Of a DNA stretch of 64,000 bases, positions 10,797 to 20,791 are shown in pieces. The translations under genes and the position numbers were made by a program. The DNA lies in the NCBI RefSeq assembly GCF_000429645.1, contig NZ_AUCG01000004.1, positions 1-64,000 on the forward strand. The letters are read 5' to 3'. The notes below the pieces were generated by a model. That model was given only the letters and a program-made list of their open reading frames with translations, had not been told where the DNA came from and did not search any database. Origin of the DNA: Niveispirillum irakense DSM 11586 (GTDB lineage: Bacteria > Pseudomonadota > Alphaproteobacteria > Azospirillales > Azospirillaceae). Position 1 is the stretch's first letter, and every line of letters begins with the position of its first letter.

Positions 10797-12191
10797 ATGG
10801 CCAAGGTTACCCATGTCAAAAAGGCCTGCACGGTCAACCCGCTGAAGATGAGCCAGCCCATCGGGGCGGCACTGGCCTTCATGGGCTTGCGCGGGGCCAT
10901 GCCGCTGCTGCATGGTTCGCAGGGCTGCACCTCTTTCGGACTGGTCCTGTTCGTCCGCCATTTCAAGGAGGCGATCCCGCTGCAGACCACGGCTATGAGC
11001 GAGGTGGCCACGGTGCTGGGCGGCTATGAGAATGTCGAGCAGGCCATTCTCAATATCCACAAGCGCACCAAGCCGGAAATCATCGGCATCTGTTCGACCG
11101 GCGTCACTGAGACCAAGGGTGATGATGTCGAAGGCTATATCCAGCTGTTCCGTGAGCGCCACCCGGAGCTGGCTAGCCTGCCGCTGGTCTATGTCTCCAC
11201 GCCCGATTTCAAGGATGCGTTCCAGGATGGCTGGACCAAGGCGGTGACGCGCATGGTGGAAGTGCTGGTGCGCGTGCCGGCACCCGGTGCCGTGCGTGAC
11301 CCGGGCCGCATCGCCGTGCTGCCGGGCTGTCACCTGACGCCGGGCGATCTGGAGGAATTGCGGACCATCATCGAGGATTTCGGCCTGCGGCCTAGCTTCC
11401 TGCCCGACCTGTCCAGATCGCTGGACGGCCATATTCCGGAGGATTTCACGCCCACCACCATTGGCGGCATCGGCGTGGATGAGGTGGCGACGCTGGGCGA
11501 GGCCGCCTGGGCCGTGGCCATCGGGGAGCAGATGCGCCCGGCGGCCGAGGCGCTGCGGACACGCGCAGGGGTGCCGTTCCGCCTGTTCCCGCGCCTGTGC
11601 GGGCTGGCAGCGATGGATGAATTCATCATGTTCCTGTCGGCGGCCAGCGGCCGGCCCGTGCCGGCCAAATACCGGCGTCAGCGCGGCCAGTTGGTCGACG
11701 CCATGCTGGACGGGCATTTCCACATCGGCGGGCGCAAGCTGGCCATTGCCGCCGAACCCGACCTGCTGGCCGATGTCGCCGGCATGCTGCGTGAGATGGG
11801 GGCCGAAATCACCGTGGCGGTGACCACCACCCATTCGCCTGTCCTGTCCGGGATCGATGCGGCGGAGGTGCTGATCGGCGATCTGGAGGATCTGGAGCGG
11901 CTGGCCGGCGAACGCGGCTGCGACCTGCTGGTTACCCATTCCCATGGCCGCCAGGCGGCGGCGCGGCTGGGCATTCCCTTTTTCCGTGTCGGCATTCCCA
12001 TGTTCGACCGGCTGGGGGCCGGGCACCTGTTGACGGTCGGCTATCGCGGGGTCCGCGACCTGATCTTCACCATCAGCAACCTCGTCATCGCTGATGCCGA
12101 GCAGAACCATCAGCCCACGCCCGAAAGCTGGCGGCTGACGGAAGAGGATGGCGCCGCCGATGGCGCCCAGCAGAAAGGGCAAGCCGCATGA
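10797..12191 (+). CDS. nifN: FeMo-cofactor assembly scaffold, beta subunit
   Basis: 464 residues, homologous to NifK, partner of NifE. The N-terminus MAKVTHVKKACTVNPLKMSQ and the block LLHGSQGCTSFGLVLFVRHF are diagnostic. The start is placed at ATG 10797; the open frame reaches into nifE but that part is out of register with the family. Its TGA overlaps the nifX ATG (ATGA at 12188-12191), implying translational coupling with nifX. Confidence 0.97.
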   Translation: MAKVTHVKKACTVNPLKMSQPIGAALAFMGLRGAMPLLHGSQGCTSFGLVLFVRHFKEAIPLQTTAMSEVATVLGGYENVEQAILNIHKRTKPEIIGICSTGVTETKGDDVEGYIQLFRERHPELASLPLVYVSTPDFKDAFQDGWTKAVTRMVEVLVRVPAPGAVRDPGRIAVLPGCHLTPGDLEELRTIIEDFGLRPSFLPDLSRSLDGHIPEDFTPTTIGGIGVDEVATLGEAAWAVAIGEQMRPAAEALRTRAGVPFRLFPRLCGLAAMDEFIMFLSAASGRPVPAKYRRQRGQLVDAMLDGHFHIGGRKLAIAAEPDLLADVAGMLREMGAEITVAVTTTHSPVLSGIDAAEVLIGDLEDLERLAGERGCDLLVTHSHGRQAAARLGIPFFRVGIPMFDRLGAGHLLTVGYRGVRDLIFTISNLVIADAEQNHQPTPESWRLTEEDGAADGAQQKGQAA

Positions 12192-12583
12192 AAATCGCCT
12201 TCGCCACGCAGGACCTGAAACGGGTTGATGCCCATTTCGGCTGGGCCCGCAACATTGCCATCTACGACCTGCAGCCCGAGGGTCACCGCTTCCTGGAGGC
12301 GGTGGAGTTCGCTGGCGACCTGCAGGAGGATGGCAACGAGGACAAGCTGGCGCCCAAGATCGAGGCGATCAAGGATTGCGCCATCCTCTATGTCGCCGCC
12401 ATCGGCGGGTCGGGAGCGGCGCGCGTCGTGGCCAACAATATCCACCCGATGAAGGTCAACCAGCCAGAGCCGATAGAGGATCTGCTGGAGAAGCTGCGCG
12501 ACGTGCTGAACGGCACGCCGCCGCCCTGGCTGCGCAAGGCCATGGGCAAGGGCACCGCCCGGACACTGGATTTTGAGGAGTGA
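12188..12583 (+). CDS. nifX: FeMo-cofactor biosynthesis protein NifX
   Basis: 131 residues of the NifX/NafY/NifB-C-terminal family ([20 protein letters not shown] at the start, then [20 protein letters not shown]). The family binds and hands over the NifB-co or VK-cluster intermediates to NifEN. It overlaps nifN by four bases and is followed by the usual DUF269 and DUF683 partners. Confidence 0.97.
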   Translation: MKIAFATQDLKRVDAHFGWARNIAIYDLQPEGHRFLEAVEFAGDLQEDGNEDKLAPKIEAIKDCAILYVAAIGGSGAARVVANNIHPMKVNQPEPIEDLLEKLRDVLNGTPPPWLRKAMGKGTARTLDFEE

Positions 12584-12590
12584 TGACGCC

Positions 12591-13061
12591 ATGACGGAAT
12601 TGATGGAACTGTCGCCCGACCAGGCGGCCGCGCAATCGCCCTTCATCCGGCAATTGGTGAAGATCTGGCGTGCCCAGGATGCGCACGGCACCTGGGACGG
12701 CAAATCCGACCTGGATTTGCTGGAACCCTACATCATCGACAAAGCCCAGCGCCGCCTGCTGCCAATCATGGGCGATCCCGACCCGGAGACGATCTGGCGG
12801 CTGGAACTGTTCTTCAACGCCATCGCCTTGTCGATCGAGCTGGGAACCGGTGTGATGGTCTCTCCCATGCTGAAGATGAGCCATGAAGGGTTCGGCCGCA
12901 TGGTGCTGATCGGCGGGCGGCTGGTCGTGGTGAACAAGCAGTTGCGCGACGTTCACCGCTTCGGCTTCGACAGCCTCGCCAAGCTGGCAGAGGAGGGGGC
13001 CAAATATGTGCAGCAGGGCGTGGAGATGATCGGGCGTTTCCCCGACGTCGCCCGCTACTGA
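12591..13061 (+). CDS. NifX-associated protein (DUF269)
   Basis: 156 residues beginning [20 protein letters not shown], with [20 protein letters not shown]-like and [19 protein letters not shown] blocks that typify the DUF269 family found directly after nifX in many diazotrophs. The biochemical function is not established; conservation and position imply a role in cofactor assembly. ATG 12591 is chosen; an alternative GTG-type start at 12573 would overlap nifX. The gene sits eight bases after the nifX stop. Confidence 0.93.
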   Translation: MTELMELSPDQAAAQSPFIRQLVKIWRAQDAHGTWDGKSDLDLLEPYIIDKAQRRLLPIMGDPDPETIWRLELFFNAIALSIELGTGVMVSPMLKMSHEGFGRMVLIGGRLVVVNKQLRDVHRFGFDSLAKLAEEGAKYVQQGVEMIGRFPDVARY

Positions 13062-13082
13062 CCCGGTGCCGGAGGATAAGAC

Positions 13083-13283
13083 ATGAGCGACATGGATGCC
13101 TTGAAGACCGAGATCAAGAAGCTGTCGGCCAAGGCCATGCAGGCCAAGATGGACCTGCATGACCTGTCGGAGGAACTGCCCGTCAACTGGACCTCCATCC
13201 TGGACGTGGCCCAGCGCACCCATAGCGCGTTTGCCGAACTGGAAGCCAAACGATCCCGCCTGAAAGCCTTGGAAAGCGCCTGA
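13083..13283 (+). CDS. Small NifX-associated protein (DUF683)
   Basis: 66 residues, mostly helical (LKTEIKKLSAKAMQAKMDLH, HDLSEELPVNW, then AFAELEAKRSRLKALE). This is the short DUF683/CCE_0567-type protein that regularly follows DUF269 in nif clusters and forms helical dimers. GCCGGAGGATAAG precedes the ATG. Function unknown; likely a helper in FeMo-co assembly by context. Confidence 0.92.
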   Translation: MSDMDALKTEIKKLSAKAMQAKMDLHDLSEELPVNWTSILDVAQRTHSAFAELEAKRSRLKALESA

Positions 13284-13309
13284 GCCGCAGCCCCTGAAAG
13301 GAACCACCG

Positions 13310-13603
13310 ATGTCTGCCCCCTTCACCCGCGATGGCCGGTCCTGGCAGCCGGACTTCCTGATCGCCATCGATCCCAAGCGCTGCATCGGCTGCGGGCGCT
13401 GCTTCAAGGTCTGCGGCCGGGGCGTCATGGAACTGAAGGGGCTGAATGAGGAAGGGGAACTGGTCGCGCTTGATGATGACGACGATGAGGAAATCGAGAA
13501 GAAAGTGATGGTAATGGCCGATGCCGGGGCCTGCATCGGCTGCCGGGCCTGTGCCCGCGTCTGCCCGGCCAATTGCCAGGTTCATTCACCCGTGGCGGCA
13601 TAA
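13310..13603 (+). CDS. fdxB: Nif-specific ferredoxin III, 2[4Fe-4S]
   Basis: 97 residues with two cluster motifs, [12 protein letters not shown] and [15 protein letters not shown], separated by an acidic insert ([11 protein letters not shown]), as in FdxB. It probably supplies low-potential electrons for cofactor assembly or nitrogenase. It lies between DUF683 and nifQ in the nifH operon with a good AAAGGAA ribosome site. Confidence 0.96.
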   Translation: MSAPFTRDGRSWQPDFLIAIDPKRCIGCGRCFKVCGRGVMELKGLNEEGELVALDDDDDEEIEKKVMVMADAGACIGCRACARVCPANCQVHSPVAA

Positions 13604-13613
13604 GGAGGGGGCG

Positions 13614-14234
13614 ATGCGTGCGGGCGAGGCCTATTCCTGGCTGATGGCGCGGACCTGCGATGGGGCCTGCGACGCGTTTGACCAGCATGTCGTTGCCTGC
13701 ATCCTGTCGCTGGCCTGGGATGAGGCCGTGATCGACGGCGCCAGCCTGCCGGAAGGGCTGGGGCTGGACGGTGACGCGGCTGCGGGTCTGATCGTGCGGC
13801 TGTTTCCCGATGCCTTTCCCGCCCTGGCGCCCCTGGTGCCGGGGCCGGCAGCGCTGGGCGATGATGAGAGAGCGGTGCGCGACCTGCTGTGGATGTATGC
13901 TGATGGCGGCACCGGGCTCCAGCGCTGCCTGTCGGCGATGATCGCGCGGCGCTGCACCCGGCCCAACCATCTCTGGCAGGATCTGGGCCTGCGCAACCGG
14001 GGGGAACTATCACAGCTGATGCGCAGGCATTTCGGCCTGCTGGCGATGCGCAACAGCCAGGACATGAAATGGAAGAAATACCTTTACCGCACCATCTGCC
14101 GGGCAGACGGGTTCAGCCTGTGCACGGCCCCCGTCTGCACCGAATGTGATGATTTCGACAGTTGCTTCGGCGCGGAGGAGGGGGAGGCGGTGCTGGCCCA
14201 TATCCGTTCCGACCGGCCGCGTGTCCCCGCTTGA
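13614..14234 (+). CDS. nifQ: Molybdenum-donor protein NifQ
   Basis: 206 residues. The C-terminal cysteine signature C-x4-C-x2-C-x5-C is present (CTAPVCTECDDFDSCFG), as required for the Mo-Fe-S cluster by which NifQ delivers molybdenum to NifEN/NifH. MRRHFGLLAMRNSQDMKWKK is also a NifQ hallmark. ATG 13614 follows AAGGAGGGGGCG. The open frame extends upstream into fdxB, but that part is a shadow. Confidence 0.96.
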   Translation: MRAGEAYSWLMARTCDGACDAFDQHVVACILSLAWDEAVIDGASLPEGLGLDGDAAAGLIVRLFPDAFPALAPLVPGPAALGDDERAVRDLLWMYADGGTGLQRCLSAMIARRCTRPNHLWQDLGLRNRGELSQLMRRHFGLLAMRNSQDMKWKKYLYRTICRADGFSLCTAPVCTECDDFDSCFGAEEGEAVLAHIRSDRPRVPA

Positions 14235-14264
14235 CCAACTATCATCCGCCAAGGAGGTCCCGCC

Positions 14265-14684
14265 ATGAATGTGCCCTCCGACATTGCCTATGCGCTGTGC
14301 CGGCTTGACGACATTCCCAGCCGCAAGGCGCGGGGCTTCCATCTGCTGCGGCTGGAGGAGGACGGGATGGCCCGGCCCTGGACCATCATCGTTGTCCGTT
14401 GGGGCCGGCAGGTGGTCGGCTATGTCAATCGCTGCCCCCATGACGGGGTACATCTGGACTGGGAACGCAACCAGTTCCTGGACCCCGACGGCACGCGCCT
14501 GATGTGCGGCAAGCATGGGGCCCTGTTCGATCTGGGCACCGGCGCCTGTGTCGATGGTCCCTGCCGCGGCCAGTCCTTGACGCCCGTTTCGCTGACGGTG
14601 CTGGACGGCGATATCTGTGTGACGGGCGTGACCCTGGCCGAAGAGGATGAGCCGGCGCTGATGTGCGAGGCGGAAGGGGTGTGA
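14265..14684 (+). CDS. Rieske-type [2Fe-2S] ferredoxin of the nif operon
   Basis: 139 residues with a Rieske cluster site: C57-x-H59 (NRCPHDG) and C81-x2-H84 (MCGKHGALFD). It is a soluble single-domain ferredoxin with no signal peptide. As the last gene of the nifH unit it may serve as an electron carrier or a redox sensor for nitrogenase. It has a strong AAGGAGG site 8-9 bases before the ATG. The stop codon falls inside the terminator hairpin. Confidence 0.88.
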   Translation: MNVPSDIAYALCRLDDIPSRKARGFHLLRLEEDGMARPWTIIVVRWGRQVVGYVNRCPHDGVHLDWERNQFLDPDGTRLMCGKHGALFDLGTGACVDGPCRGQSLTPVSLTVLDGDICVTGVTLAEEDEPALMCEAEGV

Positions 14685-14710
14685 GGGCACCCCTTCCGCC
14701 TCCCGTTTTC
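14669..14710 (+). terminator. Rho-independent terminator ending the nifH-to-Rieske unit
   Basis: GGCGGAAGGGGTG and CACCCCTTCCGCC form a perfect 13-bp stem with loop TGAGGG, followed by TCCCGTTTT. The loop contains the stop codon of the Rieske gene. The hairpin may also work for the convergent gene ending at 14712. Confidence 0.85.
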
Positions 14711-14711
14711 A

Positions 14712-15302
14712 TCAAACCGGCCGGTTGGCGTTGCGGTTCTTCACGGGTTCCATGCGCGCCACCCCGTCAGCGAAGCTGAGGAAGGGATATGTGGCATCAA
14801 AGCGGGCCGCCACGTCCAGAACCACGTCCAGCTTACCGCCCGTATCCAGCTTTTTGATGTCGTTCTTGTCGATGCCCATCAGGTCCATCATCTCCTTCCA
14901 GACGGTGGATTCATCGCAGGGCAGGATCAGATAGGTGATGTTGTCGATCACCACCCGGTAGCTGGCCAGCAGATCGATATTATTGCAGAAGATGAAATAC
15001 CGGCCGTCGGGCCGCAGCAGGCCGCCCAGCACCTCGGCCACCGTTTCCAGATAGGCGAAGGAATGGATATAGCCGGCCAGCACGGGCAGGGTGGTCTCAC
15101 CTTCCTGTGCTGCCGTCAGCACCTGTTCAATCGAGAAATCCGGCGGGCGCTTCTCGTCGGCGATCTGCGGCTGGAACTTCAGGGCGATATCGCCGCGGAA
15201 GCCGAAACGGCCGGGATGGCTGGTCGGGCCCTTCAGCACGGCGTTGAACAGGCGCCCTTCCTGATCCAGGCGGGCAAGGGCGGTCTTGTCGATGGTGGTC
15301 AT
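14712..15302 (-). CDS. Unknown 196-residue protein, probably nif-regulated
   Basis: I do not recognise the family. The protein starts MTTIDKTALARLDQEGRLFN and is a soluble alpha/beta protein without signal peptide or membrane segments. Visible blocks include GRYFIFCNNIDLLASYRVV, NITYLILPCDE and a Lys/Asp-rich GIDKNDIKKLDTGGKLDVV. ATG 15302 is chosen because AGGAG lies ten bases upstream; longer in-frame versions reach into the promoter region. It is divergent from iscA-nifS-nifV and has a sigma-54-like element and a NifA site in its own 5' region, so it is likely a member of the nif regulon. Confidence 0.7.
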   Translation of the reverse strand: MTTIDKTALARLDQEGRLFNAVLKGPTSHPGRFGFRGDIALKFQPQIADEKRPPDFSIEQVLTAAQEGETTLPVLAGYIHSFAYLETVAEVLGGLLRPDGRYFIFCNNIDLLASYRVVIDNITYLILPCDESTVWKEMMDLMGIDKNDIKKLDTGGKLDVVLDVAARFDATYPFLSFADGVARMEPVKNRNANRPV

Positions 15303-15365
15303 GGGCGCAACGCTCCTGTTTGACGGCAAGGGACAGCCCACGGGAAAGGGGCGTCGCCCCACCCT

Positions 15366-15381
15366 TGCAATCCCTCTGCCG
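15366..15381 (-). promoter_or_regulatory. Probable sigma-54 promoter of the unknown minus-strand gene
   Basis: The minus strand reads CGGCAGAGGGATTGCA with correct -24/-12 spacing (GG-N10-GC). The NifA site at 15460-15475 lies about 80 bases upstream. Slightly off consensus at the -24 part. Confidence 0.5.
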
Positions 15382-15459
15382 GTTTGGTCGGGGCAGGACA
15401 GGTGCTTCCAACACCTGGATTTATCTGTGATCGCGTGCCAGTTGCGTCGGTTCCCGCCC

Positions 15460-15475
15460 TGTCGGGTTTGCGACA
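15460..15475 (+). promoter_or_regulatory. NifA upstream activator site
   Basis: TGTCGGGTTTGCGACA, a full TGT-N10-ACA match 63 bases before the -24 element of the iscA-nifS unit. It also lies ahead of the divergent promoter at 15381. Confidence 0.85.
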
Positions 15476-15537
15476 GAAGCGCGACAAACACGACAGCGAT
15501 GAAGGAAAAGCCCAAGGCTTTTCAAGGAACTGTGTGG

Positions 15538-15553
15538 TGGCACGCACTTTGCT
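15538..15553 (+). promoter_or_regulatory. Sigma-54 promoter of the iscA-nfu-nifSV-cysE-nifW unit
   Basis: TGGCACGCACTTTGCT matches TGGCACG-N4-TTGCT exactly and lies 44 bases before the iscA-like ATG. Confidence 0.92.
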
Positions 15554-15596
15554 TTGCTGGGGGTGTCCCGCAAAATGGCATCAGAGGGTAATTCCC

Positions 15597-15917
15597 ATGA
15601 TCACCTTGACCCCCAGCGCCCTGAACGCCGTCCGCAGCGCCATTTCCGGTGCCGCCAATCCGGCCGGCGGGCTGCGCATCGCTGTCGATGCCGGCGGCTG
15701 CGCCGGCTACAAATACATGATGGGTCTGGCGGGCGAGGCGGCGCCCGAAGACAAGGTCATCGACCAGGATGGCGTGAAGGTCTTTGTCGATACCAACAGC
15801 CACGCGCTGCTGGACGGCACCACCATCGATTTCGTCGTGGCCCTGGAAGGGTCCGGTTTCACCTTCGACAACCCGAACGCCAAGTCCAGCTGTGGCTGCG
15901 GCAAGTCGTTCGGTTGA
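15597..15917 (+). CDS. Nif-linked IscA/HesB-type Fe-S carrier
   Basis: 106 residues with the three conserved cysteines of A-type carriers: Cys35 in DAGGCAGYKY and Cys99/Cys101 in SSCGCGKSFG. It takes part in transferring Fe-S clusters or iron to nitrogenase maturation proteins. It is the first gene of the unit that also encodes an Nfu-type protein and NifS. The ATG at 15597 is chosen over longer frames because the N-terminus MITLTPSALNAV fits the family. Confidence 0.95.
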   Translation: MITLTPSALNAVRSAISGAANPAGGLRIAVDAGGCAGYKYMMGLAGEAAPEDKVIDQDGVKVFVDTNSHALLDGTTIDFVVALEGSGFTFDNPNAKSSCGCGKSFG

Positions 15918-15949
15918 AGCCTGCCATCGCTTGCGACAGGAGCCTTCCC

Positions 15950-16252
15950 ATGCTCGTCCCCGACATTGCATTCGACAAAGCCCCGCCATCCGGCACAGAG
16001 ACGGAGGATCCCCGTTTGCAGGTGGTTCGTGCCGCCATTGAAGAGATACGCCCCGGCCTGCGCCGGGATGGCGGCGATTGCGAATTGCTGGGCATGGAGG
16101 GCGATACCGTCCGGGTCCGGCTGTCGGGGGCCTGCGTCATGTGCCGGCTGTCCACCGCCACGCTGGACGGTATCCAGGCGCGGGTCGTGGAGAGGCTGGG
16201 CGCCTTCGTGCGGCTGGTCCCGGTGATGGGGCGGACGACCGGAGCGCACTGA
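15950..16252 (+). CDS. NifU C-terminal-domain (Nfu-type) Fe-S scaffold
   Basis: 100 residues corresponding only to the C-terminal Nfu domain of NifU, with the cluster ligands Cys62 and Cys65 in SGACVMCRLSTATL. The IscU-like N-terminal and central ferredoxin domains of classical NifU are absent. A separate IscU-like protein is encoded in the suf operon at 40308, so NifU function appears split. It stands directly before nifS, the normal nifU place. Confidence 0.92.
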   Translation: MLVPDIAFDKAPPSGTETEDPRLQVVRAAIEEIRPGLRRDGGDCELLGMEGDTVRVRLSGACVMCRLSTATLDGIQARVVERLGAFVRLVPVMGRTTGAH

Positions 16253-16300
16253 CGCCGGCGACCGGTCCCGCCCTCCCTCCCTGGCTGAAAGGGTGGTCCC

Positions 16301-17482
16301 ATGCAGCATGTCTATCTGGACAATAACGCCACGACACGCACGGACCCGGAAGTGGTCAGCGCCATGCTGCCCTATTTCGACGTGCATTTCGGCAATGCCT
16401 CCTCCAGCCACCGGTTCGGATCGGCGGCGGCGGACGGGGTGCGGCAGGCGCGGCGGCAGGTGCAGGCCCTGCTGGGCGCGGCGCAGGAGCAGGAGATCAT
16501 CTTCACCTCCGGCGGGACGGAGGCCAACAACATGGCCCTGCTGTCGGCGCTGGAGACCCAGCCCGACCGGGACGAGATCGTCGTCACCGCCGTGGAACAT
16601 CCGGCCATCCTGTCGCTGGCGACCCATCTGGCCAAGACGCGGGGTGTGACCTTGCGGGTGGTGGAGGTGGACAGTCAGGGCCGGCTGGACCTTGATCAGT
16701 TCGACGACTATGTCGGATCGCGCACGGCCCTGGTGTCGGTCATGTGGGCCAATAACGAGACGGGAACCCTGTTTCCCATCGCCCGCCTGACCGAGCGTGC
16801 CCATGCCTTCGGTGCCCTGTTCCACACCGATGCGGTGCAGGCGGCCGGCAGGGTGCCGATCAACATGGCCTCGGTGCCGGTGGACATGCTGTCGCTTTCC
16901 TCCCACAAGCTGCATGGGCCCAAGGGTGTTGGCGCCCTCTATGTCCGCAAGGGCGTCGCCCTGCGCCCGCTGCTGCGCGGTGGACGGCAGGAACGCGGGC
17001 GCCGGGCGGGGACGGAGAATGTGCCCGGCATCGTCGGGTTCGGCGCCGCCGCGGCCCTGGCATCCCGGTATCTGGAGGTGGAACAGGGCTGGGTCGGCGC
17101 GCTGCGCGACCAGTTGGAGCAGGGGTTGATGCAGCGCATCGGCCAGGCCCACGTGCTGGGCGATATCCACCACCGGCTGCCCAATACCAGTTCCATGGCT
17201 TTCGACTATGTGGACGGTGACGCGCTGCTGCTGCTGCTGGACCGGGTTGGCATCGCCGTTTCCTCCGGCGCGGCCTGCGCGTCGGGAGCCATGGAGCCAT
17301 CGCATGTGCTGCGCGCCATGCGTGTTCCGGCCAACGCGGCGCGCGGCGCCATCCGTTTCTCACTGTCGCGTGACACAACGACCCCGGATATCCACCGGGT
17401 GCTGGAGGAATTGCCCCCAATTGTCGCCCGTCTGCGCGCGAACTCGCCCCTGTGGCGGGACCATGCGCCCGTCCCCGCATAA
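16301..17482 (+). CDS. nifS: Cysteine desulfurase NifS
   Basis: 393 residues. The PLP lysine lies in LSLSSHKLHGPKGVGALYV and the persulfide-bearing cysteine in SSGAACASGAMEPSHVLRAM. The N-terminus MQHVYLDNNATTRTDPEVVS is typical of NifS/IscS group I desulfurases. It provides sulfur for the nif Fe-S clusters and works with the Nfu-type and IscA-type proteins upstream. The cysE product downstream would support cysteine supply. Confidence 0.98.
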   Translation: MQHVYLDNNATTRTDPEVVSAMLPYFDVHFGNASSSHRFGSAAADGVRQARRQVQALLGAAQEQEIIFTSGGTEANNMALLSALETQPDRDEIVVTAVEHPAILSLATHLAKTRGVTLRVVEVDSQGRLDLDQFDDYVGSRTALVSVMWANNETGTLFPIARLTERAHAFGALFHTDAVQAAGRVPINMASVPVDMLSLSSHKLHGPKGVGALYVRKGVALRPLLRGGRQERGRRAGTENVPGIVGFGAAAALASRYLEVEQGWVGALRDQLEQGLMQRIGQAHVLGDIHHRLPNTSSMAFDYVDGDALLLLLDRVGIAVSSGAACASGAMEPSHVLRAMRVPANAARGAIRFSLSRDTTTPDIHRVLEELPPIVARLRANSPLWRDHAPVPA

Positions 17483-17495
17483 GGAGAGGCACAAG

Positions 17496-18623
<1,128 letters not shown>

Positions 18624-18640
18624 CCCGGGGGGAGGGCAAC

Positions 18641-19402
18641 ATGGCTGGAAAGGCTCACCTGCCCGGCCTGTTGGCCCTGGTCGGCGAGGATATCGGGTGC
18701 GTGAAGGCGCGCGACCCCGCCGCCCGGCACCTTTTTGAGATCGTTCTGACCTATCCGGGTCTGCACGCCATCATGCATCATCGGGTGGCCCATCGGCTTT
18801 GGCATCGGGGCTTGCGCTTTCCGGCGCGGTTTCTGTCCTGGTTCGCGCGGCTGGTGACCAATGTCGATATCCATCCCGGTGCGTGTATCGGGCGGCGCTT
18901 CTTCATCGATCATGGCGCCGGCGTCGTGATCGGGGAAACGGCGGAGATCGGTGACGATGTCACGCTCTATCACGGGGTGACGCTGGGCGGGACAAGCTGG
19001 TCGCCGGGCAAGCGGCACCCCACCATCGGGGACGGTGTCCTGATCGGTGCCGGGGCGAAGGTTCTGGGGCCGATCCAGGTCGGCGCCGGGTCGCGTATCG
19101 GTGCCAATTCGGTGGTGGTGGAAGATGTGCCGCCCGACATGACGGTCGTGGGCATTCCCGGCCGCATCGTGCGTGATCCCCGCTGCCGCAAGGCCGTGGC
19201 CGGCCGCATCGATCTGGAACACCACCTGATCCCCGACCCGGTGGGCGAAGCACTGGTTCTGATGCTGGACCGCATCACCTTTCTGGAGGCGCGACTGGCC
19301 CATATGCAGGGCCGGTCCCTGTCTTCCCGCGAAACTGTCGGGGCCACCGGAACCGATTTTCGCGTCCAACACAAGCAGGGGACCGGCCATGGGCATCCTT
19401 GA
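18641..19402 (+). CDS. cysE: Serine O-acetyltransferase in the nif operon
   Basis: 253 residues, hexapeptide-repeat left-handed beta-helix ([20 protein letters not shown], then [20 protein letters not shown]). It makes O-acetylserine for cysteine synthesis, so it raises the cysteine pool consumed by NifS. Nif-linked cysE genes are well known. It overlaps nifW by 14 bases. Confidence 0.95.
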   Translation: MAGKAHLPGLLALVGEDIGCVKARDPAARHLFEIVLTYPGLHAIMHHRVAHRLWHRGLRFPARFLSWFARLVTNVDIHPGACIGRRFFIDHGAGVVIGETAEIGDDVTLYHGVTLGGTSWSPGKRHPTIGDGVLIGAGAKVLGPIQVGAGSRIGANSVVVEDVPPDMTVVGIPGRIVRDPRCRKAVAGRIDLEHHLIPDPVGEALVLMLDRITFLEARLAHMQGRSLSSRETVGATGTDFRVQHKQGTGHGHP

Positions 19403-19739
19403 TGAGTTATCCCGCCTTTCCTCGGCGGAGGATTTCTTTCTGCATCTCAACGTGCCTTACGATCCCGCCGTGGTGCGGGTTGCCCGGCTGCACATCATGC
19501 GGCGCATGGGCCAATATCTGCGCGGTTCCGATGTCGATGGCGACCTGACCGGAGCAGACGAGGCCGGCCTGCGGGACCTGTGTCGGGCGCATCTGGAACA
19601 GGCCTATCAGGATTTCGTCGCCTCCAGCCCCATTGCCGAACGGCTGTTCAAGGTGCATCGCGACGCCGTGGCGCCCAAGGCCCCGGAGCCGAAACCCTTC
19701 GTACCCCTGGCGGCGTTGGGCGCGTTGAAGGTGCCCTGA
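19389..19739 (+). CDS. nifW: Nitrogenase-stabilising protein NifW
   Basis: 116 residues starting [20 protein letters not shown], with the NifW block [20 protein letters not shown] and a Pro-rich tail. NifW associates with the MoFe protein and is linked to protection or maturation under oxygen. It is the last gene of this unit and overlaps the end of cysE. Confidence 0.95.
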   Translation: MGILDELSRLSSAEDFFLHLNVPYDPAVVRVARLHIMRRMGQYLRGSDVDGDLTGADEAGLRDLCRAHLEQAYQDFVASSPIAERLFKVHRDAVAPKAPEPKPFVPLAALGALKVP

Positions 19740-19751
19740 CGCATCATCGGT

Positions 19752-19779
19752 GCAGACCCGACAGGTCTGTCGGGTCTGC
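19752..19779 (+). terminator. Perfect inverted repeat after nifW (terminator or control hairpin)
   Basis: GCAGACCCGACAG-GT-CTGTCGGGTCTGC is a perfect 13-bp repeat with a 2-base centre, 12 bases after the nifW stop. It lacks a T-run. Its right arm overlaps the NifA site at 19768-19783, so it may act in DNA binding as much as in termination. Confidence 0.5.
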
Positions 19780-19783
19780 GACA
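19768..19783 (+). promoter_or_regulatory. NifA upstream activator site of fixABCX
   Basis: TGTCGGGTCTGCGACA fits TGT-N10-ACA and differs by one base from the site ahead of iscA. It lies 67 bases upstream of the -24 element. Confidence 0.85.
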
Positions 19784-19849
19784 AAGACCGTCAGGCCAGC
19801 GAAAGTGGCGATGGGCGTGAAATCAATCAGTTAGGTGCAATCAGCCGGT

Positions 19850-19865
19850 TGGCGCGCCCCTTGCA
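19850..19865 (+). promoter_or_regulatory. Sigma-54 promoter of fixABCX
   Basis: TGGCGCGCCCCTTGCA has correct -24/-12 spacing with one mismatch in the -24 box (GGCGC for GGCAC). It lies 46 bases before the fixA ATG. Confidence 0.8.
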
Positions 19866-19910
19866 ATCAGGGGTACAGGATCACAGCGGCGAGGGACGGG
19901 AGATTTGAAC

Positions 19911-20765
19911 ATGCACATCGTCGTCTGCCTGAAACAGGTTCCCGACAGCGCCCAGATCCGGGTTCACCCGGTGACCAACACGATTATGCGCCAGGGCGTG
20001 CCCACCATCATCAATCCCTATGACCTGTTCGCGCTGGAAGAGGCATTGCGCCTGCGCGACCGGTTGGGGGGAGAGGTGACGGTGCTGACCATGGGGCCGC
20101 TCATGGCCGAGGACTCGTTGCGCAAGGCGCTGACCTTTGGTGCCGACCGTGCCGTCTTGCTGACCGACCGGTCCTTCGCCGGGTCCGACACGCTGGCCAC
20201 CTCCTATGCCCTGTCCATGGCCCTGACCAAGATCGGCCAGGAATTCGGGGGCCCCCCGATCGTCTTCACCGGCAAACAGACCATTGATGGTGACACGGCC
20301 CAGGTCGGCCCCGGCATCGCCAAGCGCCTGGGCCTGAACCAACTGACCTATGTCGCCCGCATCTGCGATCTGGACCCCCAGGCGGGAACGATCAGCGTGG
20401 AACGCCGGGCCGAAGGCGGGGTGCAGGTGCTGGAAACACGGATGCCCGTCCTGATCACCATGCTGGAAGGCACCAATGAGATGCGCCGCGGCTCCTTGGA
20501 CGATGCCTATCGCGCGGCGCGCTCGCAGATCGTGAAATGGAGTGCGGCCGATGCCGGCATCACCGAACTGGCCAAATGCGGCCTGAAGGGCTCGCCCACC
20601 ATCGTCAAGAAGGTGTTCGCCCCCCAGGCGCGGGCCGAGAAGGTGCAGCATATCGCCAGCAGCGACCTGTCCACCGATGCGCTTGCGGCCAATGTCATGG
20701 CCGCGATCTTCCAGAAGCAGCCGGCGCTTGAGGGTGACCTGCTGCGCTTTGCCGCCGGGCAGTGA
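19911..20765 (+). CDS. fixA: Electron-transfer flavoprotein beta subunit FixA
   Basis: 284 residues ([20 protein letters not shown] at the N-terminus, [20 protein letters not shown] in the ETF core). With FixB, FixC and FixX it forms the flavin-bifurcating complex that uses NADH to reduce quinone and a low-potential ferredoxin or flavodoxin for nitrogenase. ATG 19911 is chosen; a TTG two codons earlier is possible. First gene of its unit. Confidence 0.97.
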   Translation: MHIVVCLKQVPDSAQIRVHPVTNTIMRQGVPTIINPYDLFALEEALRLRDRLGGEVTVLTMGPLMAEDSLRKALTFGADRAVLLTDRSFAGSDTLATSYALSMALTKIGQEFGGPPIVFTGKQTIDGDTAQVGPGIAKRLGLNQLTYVARICDLDPQAGTISVERRAEGGVQVLETRMPVLITMLEGTNEMRRGSLDDAYRAARSQIVKWSAADAGITELAKCGLKGSPTIVKKVFAPQARAEKVQHIASSDLSTDALAANVMAAIFQKQPALEGDLLRFAAGQ

Positions 20766-20791
20766 TCCTACGGCCAGAGAGGAACCAGACC

